Assembly: GCA_963749675.1 (NCBI GenBank)
Contig: CAVVNT010000010.1
Coordinates: forward strand, 1-64,000
Source: Roseitranquillus sp963749675
GTDB taxonomy: Bacteria; Pseudomonadota; Alphaproteobacteria; Rhodobacterales; Rhodobacteraceae
Direction: 5' to 3'
DNA length: 64,000 bases
The notes under the pieces were generated by a model. That model was given only the letters and a program-made list of their open reading frames with translations, searched no databases and had not been told where the DNA came from. Of this stretch, positions 43,276 through 51,524 are shown piece after piece. Made by a program: the position numbers and the translations under genes. Each line of letters starts with the position of its first letter. Positions within the stretch are counted from its first letter, which is position 1.

Positions 43276-44503
43276 TTTCGGCCTCCCCAAGCTCGTTGAC
43301 GTGCCAGGTCTGGATTCCGTTGTTGTGGTAGATCGAGTTCTCGCCTCGGATCTGGCGCAGCGCGTCCTTCGTCGGCTGCACGTAGCCGGTGGAATCGTGC
43401 GCGCGGCTCTGCAGCAGCAGCGGCCGGCCGTCCCACTCGAATTCGAGATAGAAGCGATGCAGCGCTTTCGGCCCCGCCGGCCCGTCCATGCGCGCCGCGT
43501 GCCAATTTCGGCCGCCGTCGAGCGTCACGTCCACGCGCGGAATCGTCCCGCGCCCCGACCATGCGATGCCCGTGATCACGGCGGGCCCGGGCCCGTGGGT
43601 GATCGGAGCCTGCGGCGACGGCGAAGTGATGACCGACTTGGCATCCATCACCCAGGTGAAGCGGCGGGCGTCACCATCGGGGAAGAGGTCGGTGTACTTC
43701 GACGTCTCCTCGCGCTGCTGCCAGGGCTTATCGCCGACCTCGATCCGGCGCAGCCACTTCACCCACATGTTGCCTTCCCAGCCAGGAACGACCAGCCGCA
43801 GCGGATAGCCCTGTTCGGGCCGCAGCGCCTCGCCATTCATCTTGAAGGCGACCAGGCAATCGTCGAGCGCCTTCTCCAGCGGGATCGACCGGGTCATCGC
43901 GCTGGCGTCCGCGCCCTCCGGCATCACCCAGCTCGCATTCGGCCTGACGCCCGCCTCCTCGAGGATCCGGCGCAGCGGCACGCCGGTATAGAGCACGTTG
44001 TGGATCATGCCGTGCGTGAACTGCGCGCCGTTGAGCTGCGAGCCGCGCCACTCCATCCCCGAGTTCGCGGCGCATTCCAGGAAATACGCCCTGTTCTCGC
44101 GCGGGAACCGCATGAGATCCTGCATCGTGAAGACCAGCGGCTTGTCCACGAGGCCGTTGATCATCAGCCGGTGCTGCGCGGGGTCGATCTCGGCGATGCC
44201 GGCATGATGCCGCTCAAAGCAGAGACCGTTCGGCGTGATCGTCCCCTCGAGCGCATGGATCGGGGTGAAGTTCACGCTGCTGACGGGATCTGCCGTCAGC
44301 CAGTCCACGTTGCGCCGAACGACATCGGCCTCGTACTCGGACGGGTGGCCGTAGGGCCGCGCGTCCACGCCATCGCCCAGATACTGGTTCCACGGCTGCA
44401 GCTCCGTGATCGCCGGGTCGCCCTCCGCCGCGGCGCGCCCTGCCGCGAGGCCGGCGCCACCGGCGAGAGCCGCCTTCAGGAAGCCCCTTCGCGTCTCCGC
44501 CAT
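43259..44503 (-). CDS. soxC: Sulfane dehydrogenase molybdopterin subunit SoxC
   Basis: 414 residues, sulfite-oxidase family. A Tat signal (ETRRGFLKAALAGGAGLAAG) fits export of a folded molybdoprotein. The molybdenum-binding core shows FLECAANSGMEW with the Cys ligand, TPIHALEGTITP, and the dimerisation domain GIAWSGRGTIPRVDVTLDGG. The ATG at 44503 (MAETRRGF) places the twin arginines near the N-terminus and is preferred to an upstream ATG at 44536, which would lie in the promoter palindrome. Molybdenum cofactor genes moaD and moaE lie 22 kb away. Confidence 0.95.
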   Translation of the reverse strand: MAETRRGFLKAALAGGAGLAAGRAAAEGDPAITELQPWNQYLGDGVDARPYGHPSEYEADVVRRNVDWLTADPVSSVNFTPIHALEGTITPNGLCFERHHAGIAEIDPAQHRLMINGLVDKPLVFTMQDLMRFPRENRAYFLECAANSGMEWRGSQLNGAQFTHGMIHNVLYTGVPLRRILEEAGVRPNASWVMPEGADASAMTRSIPLEKALDDCLVAFKMNGEALRPEQGYPLRLVVPGWEGNMWVKWLRRIEVGDKPWQQREETSKYTDLFPDGDARRFTWVMDAKSVITSPSPQAPITHGPGPAVITGIAWSGRGTIPRVDVTLDGGRNWHAARMDGPAGPKALHRFYLEFEWDGRPLLLQSRAHDSTGYVQPTKDALRQIRGENSIYHNNGIQTWHVNELGEAENVEVS

Positions 44504-44532
44504 CAACTCGATCCTCCCACGGTCATTTATAT

Positions 44533-44550
44533 TCACATTATCTAATGTGA
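44533..44550. promoter_or_regulatory. Perfect palindrome upstream of soxC
   Basis: TCACATTATCTAATGTGA has 8-base arms round a central TC. It is AT-rich within GC-rich DNA and sits 30 bases before the soxC start, in the only real gap between soxB and soxC. It shares ATTCACAT with a site in the soxV-soxS region. A regulator binding site, perhaps for SoxR, is inferred. Confidence 0.6.
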
Positions 44551-44628
44551 TGCGGGAAGATCAACCTTCCTTTGCCGAGAAATCGCAACGCTCCTCCCGT
44601 GAAGGGCGTCGAACAGGGACGGGCGTTC

Positions 44629-46317
44629 CTAACCCGCCTCCACGACGACGCTGTCGTTCCGCTCCACGCTGACCGTGCCTTGCCTGCGAACATGGCTCTC
44701 GACCACGTCCCAGATCGGCGGCCCCTCGGTGCCTTCGTTGACGCTGGCCCAGCCGGCGACGACGAAGCTCTTCGCCGGGTCGACGGGTTCCCCGGAACCG
44801 CGCATCTTCATCTCGGCGATCCGGTTGCCCTGATCGGCATCGACGTCGATGCGGTAGCCCATGCCGCCGACCCGCACCATGTCGCCGCCCTGCTGGTAGT
44901 ACGGGTCGGGGTTGAACAGGTTGTCGGCGACATCCTCCAAAACGAGCTTGAGGAACTCCCCCGTCATCTCGGTCCGGTAGGCTTGGGGATAGCTCATCGC
45001 CGTGGCGTTGAAGATGTCCTCCCGCGTGATCTTCTCGCCCGGCAACACACTCGCGCCCCATCGGAAACCGGGACTGAGCGCGATGTCCGCCTCCCGCTCC
45101 GACAGGAGCGCCTCGCAGATCAGGTCGTCCCACGTGCCGTTGAAGTTGCCGCGGCGGTAGAGAAGGCTGTCGGTGTCTCCGATCACCTCCGACAATTCCT
45201 CGGCGAAGGGCGCCCGCGTCTCCTCCACCAGGGCCGTCATCTCGGGGTCGGGCGCGATCGCGTCCGAGAAGATCGGGATCAGCTTGTGCTTCAGCCCCTG
45301 CAGAGCGCCGTCGCGCACGTCGAGGTCGACGCGGCTGACGAACTTGCCGTGGCTGCCCGAAGCGATCAGGTACGTCGTCCCGACCTGCACCGGCTCGGGC
45401 AGCGCGTCGTGCGTGTGGCCGGTCAGGATCACGTCGATGCCGTCGACGTCCTGCGCCATGCGCCGGTCGACGTCGAAGCCGTTGTGGCTCAGGACAACGA
45501 CGACCTCCGCGCCCTCGCCCCGCGCCTCGGCCACCACCTGCGTCATGCGGTCCTGCCTGATGCCGAACGACAGGTCGGGGAACAGCCATGAGGGGTTGGC
45601 GATCGGCAGGTACGGAAACGCCTGCCCGATAACGGCGACCGCGGTGCCTCCCCGCTCGAACATCTCCCACGCCGGATAGGCGGGCTCGTCCCAGGTCGCA
45701 TCGAAGATGTTGGCGCCCAGGAACGGGAACTGCAGCTCGCTCTCGATGATCTCGTTGACGCGCGGCGTGCCCAGCGTGAACTCCCAGTGCGAGGTCATCG
45801 CCTCCACGCCCAGCGCGTTCATCAGGCGCACCATGTCCGCGCCCTCGGTCCTCAGCGCGACGAGGCTGCCCTGCCAGGTGTCGCCACCGTCGAGCAGCAG
45901 CGCGTCGGGCCGGTCGGCGCGGATGGCGTTCACGACGGTCGCGATCCGGTCGAGGCCGCCCATCTGCCCGTACTCCCGCGCCAGCGCGACGAAGTCGTCG
46001 GCGGTCAGCGCGTAGTCCATCGCGCTGCCCTCCTGGATGCCGAACGCCTCGCGGAACGCCTTTCCCGTCAGGTGCGGGGGCAGCCCCTTGACCGAGCCGA
46101 CGCCAAGGTTGACCGCCGGCTCCCGGAACCAGAGCGGCACCGTCTGGGCATGGATATCGGTGATGTGGATCAGGCTGACGTTGCCGAAGGTGTCGAACTG
46201 CAGGAGCTGGTCCTGCGTCAGCGCCTGCTGCGCGGCCAGCCGCGACCAGGCGCCGGGGCTGCCGGTGATTGCCGCGGCGGCCATGCCGGCCTGCACGAAG
46301 TGACGACGTGAGATCAT
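44629..46317 (-). CDS. soxB: Thiosulfohydrolase SoxB
   Basis: Dimanganese enzyme of the 5'-nucleotidase family that releases sulfate from the SoxY-bound thiosulfonate. 562 residues. A Tat signal (SRRHFVQAGMAAAAITG) precedes the metal-ligand motifs VSLIHITDIHAQT, LLLDGGDTWQGS, VVVVLSHNGFDVD and ILTGHTHDALPEP, and the C-terminal domain YRRGNFNGTWDDL. These are in family order and unbroken. The gap of 217 bases to soxA contains a short GC hairpin near 46434-46457. Confidence 0.95.
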   Translation of the reverse strand: MISRRHFVQAGMAAAAITGSPGAWSRLAAQQALTQDQLLQFDTFGNVSLIHITDIHAQTVPLWFREPAVNLGVGSVKGLPPHLTGKAFREAFGIQEGSAMDYALTADDFVALAREYGQMGGLDRIATVVNAIRADRPDALLLDGGDTWQGSLVALRTEGADMVRLMNALGVEAMTSHWEFTLGTPRVNEIIESELQFPFLGANIFDATWDEPAYPAWEMFERGGTAVAVIGQAFPYLPIANPSWLFPDLSFGIRQDRMTQVVAEARGEGAEVVVVLSHNGFDVDRRMAQDVDGIDVILTGHTHDALPEPVQVGTTYLIASGSHGKFVSRVDLDVRDGALQGLKHKLIPIFSDAIAPDPEMTALVEETRAPFAEELSEVIGDTDSLLYRRGNFNGTWDDLICEALLSEREADIALSPGFRWGASVLPGEKITREDIFNATAMSYPQAYRTEMTGEFLKLVLEDVADNLFNPDPYYQQGGDMVRVGGMGYRIDVDADQGNRIAEMKMRGSGEPVDPAKSFVVAGWASVNEGTEGPPIWDVVESHVRRQGTVSVERNDSVVVEAG

Positions 46318-46534
46318 TTCGATCCTCCTTCAGGCATGGCGCAGCCCATTCCCTTCACATCAAGGGGTCGCTCGACCCGCGAGGGCCCCAGCGGACTCGC
46401 GCGTCGTCCTTGATCGCGGGGCCCCGCGGCACCCGCCTCCCTCCCGGGAGGGCGAGGCGCCGGGCGGGCAGGTGCCCGAACCACAGTGACGCAGCGCCGG
46501 CGCATCTTGCCTCCGCGACGCGGCGCGGCCGCGA

Positions 46535-47380
46535 CTAGTTCCGGACCGCCGGCCCCTCGACCGACAGGCCGTTGCCGCGTGAGGCGACGTAGAGCTCCAG
46601 CGCCACGAATTCGTCGCTGCCGATCGGGAACGTCTCGGCGCGGGTGTCGCGGATGCAGCCGCGGAAGCGGTTGTGCTGGCTCACCAGGCCTGCCTGCTTC
46701 AGCCGGTAGACCGGAAAGCCGTTGGTCTGGCCCTGGCTCAGGTGGTCGGCACGGATGTAGTTGCCGTAATTGTCCTCGTGGCAATTCGCGCAGGCGAGAT
46801 CCAGCTGCCCGTAGCGCGTGTAGTAGATCTCCTTGCCCTTCTCCCAGGTCGACTGGGCGGGGCCGTCGATCGCCACGTCCATCGGCAGGCCGCGCGACAC
46901 CGACGAGATCAGGGCGTCCATGTTTTTCATCTGGTCGCTGTCCCAGCCCCATTCCTCCGCGCCCATGCGTTCGGTCAGGCACTCGTTGACCTGCATGGTC
47001 AGGGTCTGGACCTTGCCCTTTTCCTCGTCCCATTTCGGGTACACGGCCCGTACGCCGCGCAGGCTTTCGGGTTCGTCGTGGCACGAGGCGCAGGACTTGC
47101 CCTCGCTGCCGATCTCGGTCGACCACGTGTCGCGCGCCTGGTCGACGAACAGCATCGCCGGGTTGTCGAAGTCGTCCATCTGCAGCGACTGCGTCTCCGG
47201 GCTGCGGAACGTCCAGCCGGAGCGGATCACCGGCAGCGCCCCTTCGAGGTGTGCCGGAGGCTCGGTCTCGGTGACCATCTCGATCTCGCCATTGACCACC
47301 AGCTTGGCGTCTTCGTCCTGGGCCGTTGCGGGGAAGGCGACAAGCGCCGCCAACCCGAAGGCCGTCATCGTCGTTCTCAT
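46535..47380 (-). CDS. soxA: SoxAX cytochrome subunit SoxA
   Basis: Dihaem subunit that, with SoxX, couples thiosulfate to the SoxY cysteine. 281 residues. Signal peptide MRTTMTAFGLAALVAFPATAQ, haem sites CASCHDEPES and CANCHEDNYG, and the FRGCIRDTRAETF block, whose cysteine is the persulfide haem ligand and catalytic residue. All motifs are present. Twenty-seven bases separate it from soxZ upstream. Confidence 0.96.
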   Translation of the reverse strand: MRTTMTAFGLAALVAFPATAQDEDAKLVVNGEIEMVTETEPPAHLEGALPVIRSGWTFRSPETQSLQMDDFDNPAMLFVDQARDTWSTEIGSEGKSCASCHDEPESLRGVRAVYPKWDEEKGKVQTLTMQVNECLTERMGAEEWGWDSDQMKNMDALISSVSRGLPMDVAIDGPAQSTWEKGKEIYYTRYGQLDLACANCHEDNYGNYIRADHLSQGQTNGFPVYRLKQAGLVSQHNRFRGCIRDTRAETFPIGSDEFVALELYVASRGNGLSVEGPAVRN

Positions 47381-47407
47381 TATTCCTCCCTCGCGGCGCA
47401 GCCGCGT

Positions 47408-47737
47408 CTAGCCGACGGTGACCGACGCCGTCTCCTCGTAGACCGAGCCGTCATCGTCATACCAGGTGAAGACGAAGTCGCCCAACTCCGGCACCTTGGC
47501 CTGGAATTCGAAGTACGGGTTGGTCGAGATCGCCGGCTCCATCTCCACGTCGATCACGGTCTCGCCGTTGAAGGTCGCCACGAAGCGATGGATGATCGAG
47601 CGCGGGATGACGTTGCCGTCGGAGTCCTTGCGCTGGCCCAATTCCATCTGGTGGGAAATCAGCGTCTTGATGGTGACGACTTCGCCGGGCGAAGCCGACG
47701 AGGGCGCCTTGACGCGGGGTTTTACGTTCTCTGCCAT
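47408..47737 (-). CDS. soxZ: Sulfur-carrier scaffold subunit SoxZ
   Basis: 109 residues, no signal peptide; it is exported bound to Tat-dependent SoxY. Family features are RVKAPSSASPGEVVTIKTLI, HQMELGQRKDSDGN and FTWYDDDGSVYEETA. It lies 13 bases downstream of soxY. Confidence 0.96.
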   Translation of the reverse strand: MAENVKPRVKAPSSASPGEVVTIKTLISHQMELGQRKDSDGNVIPRSIIHRFVATFNGETVIDVEMEPAISTNPYFEFQAKVPELGDFVFTWYDDDGSVYEETASVTVG

Positions 47738-47750
47738 GGGTGTTCTCCTG

Positions 47751-48164
47751 TCAGCCGCCGCAGCCGCCGATCGTGACCTTCACCTCCTTGGAGGTACGGT
47801 GAAATGTCCCGTCGGGCATGCGCGCGATCGCGATCACGTCCTGTGTCTGCGCCAGCCTGATCCGCGTCGACGCCTCGTGGCTGCCGGCGAGCGGGCCGAA
47901 CTTGAACGTAACGACGTCGGGGTTCGGGTTGCCGGCGGCGAGCACGATGATCGCCTCGGCGCCATCGGCCGAGACGCTGATCGGCACGGTGTTGCCGTTC
48001 TCGGCGATCTCGGGCGCATCGAGCGTCAAGCCGCCCTCCGTCGCCTCGGCGCCGCCCGTAAAGGCCTCGACTGCGTCTTCTGTTGCCGCCCTCGTGGGCA
48101 GCGGCACGGTCAGCATGGCCGCGGCTCCCAAGCCGAGCACCAGCACCTCTCGTCTGTCCAGCAT
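47751..48164 (-). CDS. soxY: Sulfur-carrier protein SoxY
   Basis: 137 residues with a Tat-type start (MLDRREVLVLGLGAAAM) and the C-terminal swinging arm GGCGG, whose cysteine carries the sulfur substrate through the cycle. The ATG at 48164 begins the Tat signal; upstream ATG at 48194 would add ten residues and overlap soxX. Confidence 0.96.
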   Translation of the reverse strand: MLDRREVLVLGLGAAAMLTVPLPTRAATEDAVEAFTGGAEATEGGLTLDAPEIAENGNTVPISVSADGAEAIIVLAAGNPNPDVVTFKFGPLAGSHEASTRIRLAQTQDVIAIARMPDGTFHRTSKEVKVTIGGCGG

Positions 48165-48190
48165 GTGCTTCACTCCTTGTTCCTGCCGCC

Positions 48191-48658
48191 TCACTCGGTC
48201 AGCGTCTTGAGATAGGCGACGACATCTTCGATCTGCTGCCCCGTCAGCAAGGGCTCCAGCTCTCCTTCCGCGGCCTTGCCGGTGAACCCGTCGCCGGGCC
48301 GGATGAACCCTTCGGTCTTGTAGAAGGCCGGCATGATCGTTCCGGGAAACGTGTGCTTCGCATTCGCGACGGTGCCGCGCAGCTCAGCCTCCGAGCGGAT
48401 TGACCCGATGCCATCCAGCGACGGTCCGACATCGCCATGGAACGGGAACTCGTCAAGATCGGTGACCTGATGGCACGCGATGCAGTTGCCCTGTCCGCGC
48501 GCGCTCATCACGATCGCGCCCGCTTCGGGGTTTCCGGCCGTATCGGTCAGCGGCTCCGCTATGGCGCCATTGTCCTCGTACGTCACGGCAGCGGGCTCAA
48601 CGACGGCAAGCGCCGGTCCCGCCGCAAAGATCGCCAGCGTTAGCGTCAAGCAAGTCAT
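48191..48658 (-). CDS. soxX: SoxAX cytochrome subunit SoxX
   Basis: Monohaem c-type cytochrome, 155 residues. A signal peptide (MTCLTLTLAIFAAGPALAV) precedes CIACHQVTD and the Met ligand region GTIMPAFYK. It pairs with SoxA. The start at 48658 fits the signal peptide; an in-frame ATG at 48670 is less likely. It is the first gene of the soxXYZA block and is preceded by a 235-base gap with a proposed operator. Confidence 0.94.
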   Translation of the reverse strand: MTCLTLTLAIFAAGPALAVVEPAAVTYEDNGAIAEPLTDTAGNPEAGAIVMSARGQGNCIACHQVTDLDEFPFHGDVGPSLDGIGSIRSEAELRGTVANAKHTFPGTIMPAFYKTEGFIRPGDGFTGKAAEGELEPLLTGQQIEDVVAYLKTLTE

Positions 48659-48709
48659 GTCTCCTCCCACGTTTTAAACGAACGTAGCGTAGCCGGTGCC
48701 GTCACCGCA

Positions 48710-48734
48710 ACATCCAATTCGGAAATTTGAATGT
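48710..48734. promoter_or_regulatory. Inverted repeat in the soxW-soxX gap
   Basis: ACATCCAA and TTGAATGT form a 7-of-8 inverted repeat with nine bases between. The minus strand contains ATTCAAATTTCCG, close to ATTCAAATTACG in the soxV-soxS gap. SoxR operators in both these gaps are known from other alphaproteobacteria; the assignment here is inference. Confidence 0.5.
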
Positions 48735-48893
48735 AACGCCCGCGCGCCCTCTTGGACGCCCGAAACATCGCCGGCTCCGCAGCATGTCAGACCGCAAGGC
48801 GGAAAAGGATCGGACGTCGCCGTCGGCGCGGCAGCCCGGGCCGGCGGTCCCAGTGCGTGGTTCGAGGAGGAACCTTCGTCCCTGCAAAACGCC

Positions 48894-49470
48894 TCAGCGC
48901 GTGTCGCCGTCGCCCCGCTCGCGGATCATGCGGGCGTGGTACCTCTGAAAATCCTCCTCGGACTGGTCGAGGTACCGCTCCTCGTCGACCCACGTGAGCA
49001 AATCCAGCGTCGTGCCGGGCGAGAACGCGCCCGGCATCACCGCCACGGCCTGCTGGGCCGCCGACTTCGAACTCGTCGAGCTCGGTTGGCAGGAACATCA
49101 TCGTGGGCGTGAACAGCAGGCCCCACTTGCGCGCCGCGCCACGCTCGGTCAGCGCCTCCCCGTCTGTATCGGTGAGCTCGGTGGCGCCATGCAGGTTGAC
49201 CTGCACGACGAAGTAGTTGTCGCGCATGTAGTCCGCGACCCGAGAATCCGCGAACGTCACCTCGTGCATCTCGCGGCAGTACGAGCAACCCCGCTGTTCG
49301 ACCAGCACCATGAGGCGCTTGTCTTCGTCCTTCGCGTCGGCGAAGTCCTCCTGCAGGTCCTTGAAGGTGTCGCGCATCCAGTCGGCCTTGAAGAGGCCGT
49401 CGTCGCCCATTTCGTCGGCCCCCGCGGCAGTCGCGGCCACCAGCACCAGGGCAGTCAGAAAACGTCTCAT
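48894..49470 (-). CDS. soxW: Periplasmic thioredoxin SoxW (one frameshift)
   Basis: About 192 residues. Signal peptide MRRFLTALVLVAATAAGA, then a thioredoxin fold with active site EQRGCSYCREMHEVTF and the cis-Pro region LLFTPTMMFLP. One extra base near 49070 divides the reading; the second frame ends VDEERYLDQSEEDFQRYH, followed by MIRERGDGDTR and the stop, a good fit in length to SoxW. It receives electrons from SoxV and probably keeps SoxY reduced. It lies 10 bases after soxV. Confidence 0.88.
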
Positions 49471-49480
49471 CTCCTCCTCC

Positions 49481-50221
49481 TCAGATCAGGAGCCAGAGAT
49501 CGGGAGCGAGCTCCAGCATCCAGTTCGCGATCCAGTTCATCGTATTCGTCCCGATCAGCAAGGCGAAGACGATCAGCAGGACGCCCATCGCCTTCTCCAC
49601 AGCCGGCATGTAGCGCCGGAACCCGCGCATCCACCGCATGAACGGCCCGATGAAGAGCGCCGCCAGCACGAAAGGCAGGGTCATGCCCAGTCCGTAGACC
49701 AGCAGGAGTTCCATGCCCCGCCCTACCAATTCCTCTCCCGCCGCGGTGAACAGGATCGCGGCCAGCACCGGCCCCACGCAAGGCGTCCAGCCGAACGCGA
49801 ACGCCGCGCCGATCACGAAGGCGCCGAGAAGCGACATGTTGGAGGTCTCGCCGGCGTCGGCCCGAAACTGGCGGTAGAGCAGCCCGATCCGTATCACACC
49901 GAGAAAGTGCAGCCCCATCAGGAAGATCACAGCCGCCGCGATCCAGCGCAGGACATCGAACCATTCCCGCACGAGTTGCCCGAACGCCGTCGCCGTCGCG
50001 CCCAATCCGACGAAGATCACAATGACCCCGGCGGCAAAGAAGCAGGCGGTCAGCACCGCGCGGGCGCGAACCGCCCCGCTGATCTCGCCACCGTCAGAGA
50101 TCTGGTTCATGCCGACGCCGGCCATGTAGCTGAGATAGAACGGCACGATCGGCAGGATGCAAGGCGACAGGAACGACAAGAGCCCCGCCAAGGCTGCGCC
50201 GAAGAGGCTCACGTCGAACAT
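49481..50221 (-). CDS. soxV: CcdA-family thiol electron transporter SoxV
   Basis: 246 residues, six membrane helices. The two redox cysteines are in LSFLSPCILPIVPF and FGWTPCVGPVLAA. It carries electrons from cytoplasmic thioredoxin to periplasmic SoxW. It heads the minus-strand sox genes, divergent from soxS, with about 70 bases between. Confidence 0.93.
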   Translation of the reverse strand: MFDVSLFGAALAGLLSFLSPCILPIVPFYLSYMAGVGMNQISDGGEISGAVRARAVLTACFFAAGVIVIFVGLGATATAFGQLVREWFDVLRWIAAAVIFLMGLHFLGVIRIGLLYRQFRADAGETSNMSLLGAFVIGAAFAFGWTPCVGPVLAAILFTAAGEELVGRGMELLLVYGLGMTLPFVLAALFIGPFMRWMRGFRRYMPAVEKAMGVLLIVFALLIGTNTMNWIANWMLELAPDLWLLI

Positions 50222-50238
50222 TGCCGCTCCCTTGTACC

Positions 50239-50258
50239 ATTCACATATTCAAATTACG
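50239..50258. promoter_or_regulatory. Candidate SoxR operator between soxV and soxS
   Basis: An AT-rich block reading ATTCACATATTCAAATTACG stands out in GC-rich DNA. It shares ATTCACAT with the palindrome upstream of soxC and ATTCAAATT with the site upstream of soxX. It is centred in the divergent soxV-soxS promoter region, where SoxR operators are known in related bacteria. Confidence 0.5.
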
Positions 50259-50289
50259 TTTTCCAACGCCTCAATCAATCCGGGTCTCC

Positions 50290-50640
50290 ATGCGCTTCCT
50301 CGCCGTCTTCCTGGCCCTCGCTGGCCCCGCCGCGGCCGCTGAACTCGTCATGGTCGAGGAGGCGGGCTGTATCTGGTGCGCCCGCTGGAACGCCGAGATC
50401 GCCCCCGCCTACCCGAACACGGAGGAGGGGCGGACCGCTCCCCTTCGCCGTATCGACCTGAACGGGCCCCGCCCCGCCGACATCGCCTTCGACGCGCCGC
50501 TTCGTATCACGCCCACCTTCGTGCTCGTCGACGACAGCGAGGAGGTGGCCAGGATGGAGGGCTATGCCGGAGACGAGTTTTTCTGGCATATTCTGGGCCA
50601 GATGCTCCACAAGCTGCCCAAGGAGAAGGGACAGGAATGA
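50290..50640 (+). CDS. soxS: Periplasmic thioredoxin-like SoxS
   Basis: 116 residues with a signal peptide (MRFLAVFLALAGPAAAA) and the redox motif EEAGCIWCARW. RITPTFVLVDD contains the cis-Pro. In Paracoccus SoxS reactivates SoxY by reducing its carrier cysteine. The ATG at 50290 directly begins the signal peptide. Its stop overlaps the next start (ATGA). Confidence 0.9.
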   Translation: MRFLAVFLALAGPAAAAELVMVEEAGCIWCARWNAEIAPAYPNTEEGRTAPLRRIDLNGPRPADIAFDAPLRITPTFVLVDDSEEVARMEGYAGDEFFWHILGQMLHKLPKEKGQE

Positions 50641-51125
50641 TACGCGCAGCCGTCCTCGCGACACTTCTCGCCACGCCCGCCGCGGCGCAGGACGCCTTCG
50701 TGGACGCCCGCGTGCTCGCCCCCGAGGTCGTCGAGCGGATGGCCGCCGCCGCCCGCCAGGCCTGCCGCGACGCGGGCTACCAGGTGGGCGTCACCGTGGT
50801 CGACCGGTCCGGCGTGCCGCAGGTGTTCCTCGGCGACCGCTACGCCGGCCTCCACGTCTTCGAGACCTCGCGCCGCAAGGCCTGGACCGCCGCCAGCTTC
50901 CGCATGGCGACGAGCGACCTCGCGACGGCCACCGCGCCGGGTGAGCCGTCCTTCGGCATCCGCCAGCTCGCGGACCCTCTCGCGCTCGGCGGCGGCCTGC
51001 CGGTCGAGGCTGGAGACGGGACCCTCGTCGCGGGGATCGGTGTCTCCGGAGCGCCATCGCCCGAGGCCGACGAGATCTGCGCCCGCGCCGGCATCGACGA
51101 GATCGAGATGGACATCGCGTTCTGA
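50637..51125 (+). CDS. Exported HbpS/GlcG-like protein
   Basis: 162 residues. A signal peptide (MIRAAVLATLLATPAAAQ) precedes a GlcG/HbpS domain: AAARQACRDAGYQVGVTVVDRSG, RKAWTAASFRMATSD, and the closing GIGVSGAPSPEADEICARAGID. Secreted HbpS-type proteins bind haem or heavy metals and respond to redox stress. Between soxS and soxR, with coupled translation to soxS, it may help cytochrome supply or sensing; that is inference. Such a gene is absent from the classical Paracoccus soxRS arrangement. Confidence 0.85.
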   Translation: MIRAAVLATLLATPAAAQDAFVDARVLAPEVVERMAAAARQACRDAGYQVGVTVVDRSGVPQVFLGDRYAGLHVFETSRRKAWTAASFRMATSDLATATAPGEPSFGIRQLADPLALGGGLPVEAGDGTLVAGIGVSGAPSPEADEICARAGIDEIEMDIAF

Positions 51126-51127
51126 CC

Positions 51128-51487
51128 ATGACCCTGCCGCCGCTAGATACGATGCCCGACGACGAGATGGACCGGATGGTGGCGAACGCGACCGCCGCGT
51201 CGAACTTCCTCAAGGCGATCAGCCATCAGGGTCGGCTGATGATCCTCTGCCATCTCGCGTCCGGCGAGAAGTCGGTCACCGAGCTGGAGCGTCTTCTGTC
51301 CGCGCGTCAGGCCGCTGTCAGCCAGCAACTCGCCCGCCTCCGGCTCGAAGGCCTGGTCGTGCCGCGCCGCCACGGCAAGACGATGTACTACAGCCTCGCG
51401 GACGACAGGCCGCGACGGATGGTCGAGACCGTCTACGAGCTCTTCTGCAAGAACGACGACGGTTCGCAGCCGGGAGGCGGGGCTTGA
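51128..51487 (+). CDS. soxR: ArsR-family repressor SoxR
   Basis: 119 residues. The winged helix reads NFLKAISHQGRLMILCHLASGEKS, LLSARQAAVSQQLARLRLEGLV and RRHGKTMYYSL. Two cysteines, in LMILCHL and ELFCKND, are in the places used by SoxR-type repressors for sulfane-sulfur sensing. Two bases after the HbpS-like gene and the last gene of this strand's sox run. It is convergent with the transporter gene livF. Confidence 0.92.
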   Translation: MTLPPLDTMPDDEMDRMVANATAASNFLKAISHQGRLMILCHLASGEKSVTELERLLSARQAAVSQQLARLRLEGLVVPRRHGKTMYYSLADDRPRRMVETVYELFCKNDDGSQPGGGA

Positions 51488-51524
51488 ACGCAGCCGGGCG
51501 CGATCGCCCGCGCACCCGACATTC

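Noticed and set aside
46434..46457. GC hairpin between soxB and soxA as a terminator
   Set aside because: The stem is imperfect and has no T tract, and the two genes would be expected in one transcript.
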